Below are positions 42,501 to 45,002 of a DNA stretch of 45,002 bases, piece by piece; position 1 is the stretch's first letter, and each line of letters opens with the position of its first letter. The position numbers were made by a program, and so were the translations under genes. The notes beneath the pieces were generated by a model, which was not told the DNA's origin, ran no database searches, and worked only from the letters and a program-made list of their open reading frames with translations. Origin of the DNA: an uncultured Eudoraea sp. (GTDB lineage Bacteria; Bacteroidota; Bacteroidia; Flavobacteriales; Flavobacteriaceae). The stretch lies in assembly GCA_947258555.1 (NCBI GenBank), contig CAMYJF010000012.1, positions 1 to 45,002 on the forward strand. The letters are read 5' to 3'.

Positions 42501-45002
42501 AGATGCGAATGGTTGTGAAGATCCGATCGATACTGCAATTACAGTACTGCCACCAGATGGCATAACTTTTACAGCCACTCCAACGGCTTGCTACAGTGGA
42601 AATAATGATGGATCTGTTGTTGTAAATGTAACGGCCGGAAATGGTGAATATCAATTCAGTTTGAATAGCGGACCATGGATCGCGCCTGTGCCAAGTTCAG
42701 CCACTACCTATACCTTTAATAACCTGGTTCCCGGAACCTACACAATAGATGTTCAGGATCAATTTGGTTGTGTTGGTGTACAGCAAAATGCGACGATCAA
42801 TCCTCAACTTATTGCTTCTGCCGTGCTAACTACAGATCTTACCTGTATTGCGCCGGCTGCCGTAACAGTAACGGCCAGCGGCGGCTCAGCAACCTATTCC
42901 TATGAATGGTCTGATGACGGTGGAGCTACATATAACAGCACTAATTTTACTGGCAATGTCTTTAATACCAACACGGCAGCCACATATCAGTTTCGGGTAA
43001 CTGACACAACAGCACCAACTGCGTGTACTGTTGTTACTAACAGTATCATAGTGACTCCCGCAGACACTCCAATTATTACGAGTGTAACACCGACAAATAT
43101 TTTATGTAATGGAGATCTTACAGGTATTCTCGATGTGGTTATTGATACCAGTGCCGGACTGCCTCCTTATATAATTCAGGTTGATGAAACTATTACGTCA
43201 ACGAACTATGGCACCCAGACAACTGGATTGCCAGCTGGTACTTATGAAGTTACCATAACTGACGATAAAGGATGTGTGTCTGTTCCATTCCCTGTTGTAA
43301 TAACAGAGCCGAACGCCCTTGCATATACAGTCAATCTACAACCTATTGTCTGTAATCCGGGTGGTGGTGGAACAGACCCTGGATCTATCGCTGTAGAGAA
43401 TGTGTCAGGTGGTACTGCAGAGTATACATATCATCTTACTGGCAACAACGGGTACAGCTCAAGTTATGCCACCACCGCAGGAGGAGAAGACCATACCTTT
43501 ACCATTTTGGAATTTGGGATCTATGAAGTAGATGTGGTAGATGCCAATGGGTGTAGTGTTAGAACTACAAATATTATAGCATCTCCGCCAAACGACCTGG
43601 ATATAGACGTATCTCCGGTAACGCTAAATTGTGCGTTAGGGGGAAGCGCTATAATCACAGTTACATCAGCTGTTGGTAGCGGTAATTATCAATTTGCTGT
43701 ATTGGAAACCTATTCGGCTCCTTATTCTTCAAGCTACCAAGGTCCCGATGTGGTTGGAGGAAGTGTATCTACTTTCACGGGTCTTATACCTGGTATCACT
43801 TACACCTTCGTTGTATATGACGTGACAACGAACTGCTACTATTTTGAAACCGCCGCAGCTCCTATTGACACACCGTCCAATATGACGGTAACATCTTTGA
43901 TCGAAGAAAATGTTACCTGTACAGGCGCCGCTGATGGCAATGTCACATTTACCTTTGATAATTTTGATGTCGGTGCTACAGATGTTTCTTATGAGATCTT
44001 TAATGCACAATCCAATACCTCTACCTTGTTTACGGGAACAACCCCAGTGAATCCTCCTGCAGGACCCGTAACCATATCTAATTTTGCCACCTTAGCTCCG
44101 GGTGTGTACTATATATTACTAACTGAAGTAGGTGGAGCCTTTGCAGGATGTACCGTAGGATCTCCGCAATTTACTATCTTAGAATCTACCAATCTGCTAA
44201 CTGTTACCGCAACCGCATCCGCAACAAATAACGATAATTGTAACCTAAATGCTGGAGAGATTACTGCGGTGGCACAATTTGGCACACCGCCTTATGAATT
44301 TCAGTATCTACCCAATACGGCCCCTGCTCCGACAGCTGCCAGTCCGGGCTGGACAAGCAGTACGTTTGCTAATGTTGAGTCCGGGGACTATATCGTTTAT
44401 GTAAAGGATGCACATGATTGTATCCAAAATGATCCCGTCACAGTACTCCTAGATCCGAGCCCGGAAATATCTTTGGCTATAGTTGATGAATGTGTAGCAG
44501 AAGGAGCTTTTGAAGTGCTGGTAACGCTCGATGTTGCAGGCATTACACCCTACCAGTTAAGTGTGAATGGAAGCCCCTTTCAAAGTGTCACTTTTAATGG
44601 AAGCAATCAATATACTGTATCCGGTTTGAGTTCTGGTGCAGGACAAACTGTTGAGATCAGAGATCTTAATGGTTGTGGCGAAACGGAGGCTTTTACTATT
44701 CATCCTCCATTACAATTTACGGCTACACTGTCTACCCTGCTAGATTGCGAGGTCGTCCCGGCTAACAATGCGGAGATAACCATTGAAATTCTTAATGGAT
44801 CTGGCGCCTATGATTATGAAATTACTGGCCCCGTAAATCAGGCCCGTGTGGCTCTTCCGGCCAATCCCCATATATGGAATTTGGCAAGTGCCCCTGGCGC
44901 CTATACCGTAACCGTTTACGACACTAGCACAGCTATACCAAACTGTTTGGGAAGTATTATCGTTGATGTGCCCGCAGCAGTTACTCCATCTTTTACGGAA
45001 AC
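36544..45002 (+). CDS. Giant SprB-like adhesin, 5' part (3' end beyond the window)
   Basis: A frame beginning at the TAATG overlap with the PorP/SprF stop stays open for 2,819 codons and leaves the window without a stop. A signal peptide (about 1-23, ending FIGLSQ) is followed by a conserved N-terminal domain (about 24-375) and a DUF11-like domain (about 379-482; LDYVLTFQNIGNDDATNYSIRD). From about codon 840 there are about 23 SprB-type repeats of 75-90 residues, each starting around C-x-G-x-x-D-G-x-I and ending L-x-x-G-x-Y-x-[IV]-x-[VI]-x-D-x-x-G-C. In SprB of Flavobacterium johnsoniae such repeats form the mobile cell-surface adhesin used in gliding. The gene is probably a sprB relative; the missing 3' end should hold the type B sorting domain. 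Confidence 0.9.
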   Translation, partial: MKTRLTSNILLAGLLLFSFIGLSQEFNTFDVRYQNNLRGDLTFIGNNIVNRDGGTGSTEPEDPYNATGSSSTYNDWLNMQYIDVDSDPSTFSSSTANFQFAQANCNLIRYAGLYWSATYPSAQAGQPLGTGRQNDFNQVQLSVPGAGYVNVVADEILFDGFTSGDPSVTQNSPYACYADITALITPLADPSGDYTVANIRSVTGSLSPGGGAAGGWTLVIVYENPTLTGKLITTFDGFARVRSANPQVDINYSGFNTIPVGPVRANIGAAALEGDNRITGDQMQIRAASNPGFTTISDPVNPASNFFNSNITLNGAITTNRTPNSINTLGYDTDMFPLNNPVNSVIPNNETDATLRFTSSGDQYYPFFNSFNVEIIEPNIVLEKKVEDLAGNDITGLGVNLGQFLDYVLTFQNIGNDDATNYSIRDALPINVSVIEADIAAPPGVTWVYDPVARDITFSIPDNLVEEFDPASSIRLRVRVAENCFDFIDACTDQIPNQAYSTYQGVINDAIITDDPSVSDFDNCGFVTPGATNFLLDDLENCDFSRTVQLCGNDVLLDAGNNFDQYIWYRDVNEDGLIDAGDIIIDDGDPDNDPSTQLVTEVGMYIVDKIVADPCKGFQEIITVEPFGATYPNPITEAINDPTNTVEGEVVVCPNDGEELPKVFLCGANDTELISLNIPDAVSIEWEQLDEASCTASVADCANKDSGCAWNNVGSGFDYLAQDAGQYRLVVNYQNGCFARFYFNIFKNPLDPQYNSRDIICATPGNITVTNMPADYEYQLLDATTGGVLVAWGASPSFPIATNGVYAVEMRQQGVVDGCIFLLDNIGILLRDYQVDVTARDADCSGLGEIQISQLNVEPQYYYEIQQGGTTIDTFGPSVDNNYTFQNLNPGVYDVIANTDDGCTYTEQVTIQDLNDLALTAQISQHISCKEGNIQMDSSGGQTPHIYAIWSFVDEGGNTVISYPTINDIPPSEFQTSVIFDILTPGDYTFVVVDKNNCFAISNTVTIVLVPSIEYDPSTVIDETCFGAADGSISFNLTNTNGYQITFHLIDDTGTIIESNSSGVFTNLPQGDYTVRLDQSKGGATCEFFEYYTISGPSSAVTGNAVLIQDYTCLQNGIIEAQGATGGNPPYEYSIDGVNFASGPGAETFNNLTDGTYSITIRDASGCTFVTAPITIDPLNEPSDLTFTATPPSCPALISDVVVTVVDGNAPYLFEITAPASISATSISGNTANFDGLAPGTYTFSVTDNKGCVYDESFTIADVSPIQAIGQLISNVTCVGDSDGEVLYTISDFNTSYDYSVAGPSTFSGTAETSATISLTGLPAGLYTITVTDNDTNCTATADVTIGEPAAPLTLTAVEIEPTCSSDGSVQLTAADGWSGYTYTLTYPDLVTIVSNTTGTFSGLTQIGAYNAEVSDANGCVVTTSFSLSAATIPVLDIVPNDPCYDDAVGLTLTANVTSGGDGNFQYRLDGGAYQASNVFTGLGPGTYTIDVIDGKNCTGTDTITINAELVVTASANNITACSTDADVTIVAAGGDGSFVYAIVADAVAPIPANFGASNVITITGAGDYDVYVRDNNGAVPFCEAMYDLTISQDAPLVLTPSAIDVDCFGGANGSISLALVGGLPPYDYSIDNGTNYQIDTDFFNLPAGNYPVRVRDANGCEETATVTINEPAQITAEATITQVYDCTQLGEITVGSITPTSGGSGDYQYSLNGGAWTAVTTAGHVYIDLIDGTYSIQVRDANAVGCLITLPDVIIPPLPIEPVLTASVDYNCDGTGDITILPNDPSYTYSLNAGALQASNVFANVAVGTHTITVDYGSGCTVDTAVVVEDGNAFDSLITAFTNISCNTGTDGSIGFSVDNFDAVNGFEYNINGGAFSAPQTSSPITINGLSAGAYTIIVRDVLDNSCSITLNQNLTEPAAVVASATLTTPITCTNGGATITGSALGGTPSYEYQLEDNVGGITNPYQANAVFTGIAAGDYIIRVRDANGCEDPIDTAITVLPPDGITFTATPTACYSGNNDGSVVVNVTAGNGEYQFSLNSGPWIAPVPSSATTYTFNNLVPGTYTIDVQDQFGCVGVQQNATINPQLIASAVLTTDLTCIAPAAVTVTASGGSATYSYEWSDDGGATYNSTNFTGNVFNTNTAATYQFRVTDTTAPTACTVVTNSIIVTPADTPIITSVTPTNILCNGDLTGILDVVIDTSAGLPPYIIQVDETITSTNYGTQTTGLPAGTYEVTITDDKGCVSVPFPVVITEPNALAYTVNLQPIVCNPGGGGTDPGSIAVENVSGGTAEYTYHLTGNNGYSSSYATTAGGEDHTFTILEFGIYEVDVVDANGCSVRTTNIIASPPNDLDIDVSPVTLNCALGGSAIITVTSAVGSGNYQFAVLETYSAPYSSSYQGPDVVGGSVSTFTGLIPGITYTFVVYDVTTNCYYFETAAAPIDTPSNMTVTSLIEENVTCTGAADGNVTFTFDNFDVGATDVSYEIFNAQSNTSTLFTGTTPVNPPAGPVTISNFATLAPGVYYILLTEVGGAFAGCTVGSPQFTILESTNLLTVTATASATNNDNCNLNAGEITAVAQFGTPPYEFQYLPNTAPAPTAASPGWTSSTFANVESGDYIVYVKDAHDCIQNDPVTVLLDPSPEISLAIVDECVAEGAFEVLVTLDVAGITPYQLSVNGSPFQSVTFNGSNQYTVSGLSSGAGQTVEIRDLNGCGETEAFTIHPPLQFTATLSTLLDCEVVPANNAEITIEILNGSGAYDYEITGPVNQARVALPANPHIWNLASAPGAYTVTVYDTSTAIPNCLGSIIVDVPAAVTPSFTE
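39061..45002 (+). repeat. SprB-type protein repeats within the giant adhesin, about 23 units
   Basis: Units of 230-290 bp follow one another, with cysteine-containing starts at about 39070, 39328, 39610, 39883, 40120, 40363, 40630, 40870, 41104, 41359, 41602, 41854, 42079, 42349, 42586, 42841, 43108, 43348, 43630, 43915, 44236, 44491 and 44743. They are similar in pattern but diverged in DNA sequence, so they are an old repeat family rather than recently expanded copies. Boundaries were set by eye and are approximate. Confidence 0.8.

Noticed and set aside
36607-44010. Short minus-strand and plus-strand frames within the last 8.4 kb
   Set aside because: They are shadows of the giant adhesin frame, which reads through without a stop and shows clear repeats; none has a recognisable product.
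1-45002. CRISPR array, transposon, prophage, tRNA or rRNA
   Set aside because: No direct-repeat/spacer pattern, transposase, integrase or cloverleaf-like gene was recognised on either strand; subtle RNA genes could escape reading by eye.

Overview
The window looks like a chromosomal segment of a marine-type member of the Flavobacteriaceae (Bacteroidota). The evidence is phylum-typical families (PorP/SprF, SprB-type repeats, gliding-associated type B C-terminal domains, DUF4175, DUF4837, an OmpH-like lipoprotein, a TPR/beta-propeller/OmpA protein), AT-rich intergenic DNA, weak or absent Shine-Dalgarno sequences, and promoters of the Bacteroidota type (-7 box TAnnTTTG, best example before gltX).

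Layout. (1) 10-8358, minus strand: a tightly packed cluster running M23 peptidase, GH3-like adenylating enzyme, an unrecognised 563-aa protein with a nucleoside-phosphorylase-like C-terminus, a Wzz-like chain-length protein, and rfbB-rfbA-rfbC-rfbD for dTDP-L-rhamnose. Most junctions are 4-bp ATGA overlaps. The rfbD frame stops about 25 residues early. (2) 8498-13404, plus strand: tatA, a small secreted protein with a degenerate type B domain, a 947-aa PorE-like OmpA protein with two N-terminal SPOR-like modules, and two tandem paralogous 56-aa membrane proteins. (3) 13467-17285, minus strand: DUF4837 lipoprotein, MltD-like lytic transglycosylase, pgk. (4) 17391-18962, plus strand: holB and a DoxX-like membrane protein. 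(5) 18982-26428, minus strand: OmpH-like lipoprotein, a methyltransferase, mnmG, ybeY and a 1154-aa DUF4175 protein. Two perfect 16-bp parS-like palindromes flank mnmG, one of them inside the 3' codons of ybeY, which suggests an origin-proximal location. (6) 26466-30150, plus strand: AlkB-type monooxygenase, gltX, an SPFH protein; then glnS convergent on the minus strand (30246-31931). (7) 32214-45002, plus strand: an adhesin/secretion operon made of an Ig-repeat type B protein, a PorP/SprF protein with two SPOR-like modules, and a giant SprB-like adhesin open for more than 2,819 codons that runs off the window.

Functionally the window mixes housekeeping genes (translation, replication, glycolysis, tRNA/rRNA maturation) with cell-envelope assembly (rhamnose/O-antigen, peptidoglycan turnover, Tat export) and the type IX secretion/gliding machinery. 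The clearest points for follow-up are the parS pair, the SPOR-like module shared by the PorE-like and PorP-like proteins, the tandem micro-proteins, and the phosphorylase-like protein translationally coupled to the polysaccharide operon. Nothing resembling a CRISPR array, phage, transposon, tRNA or rRNA was seen.
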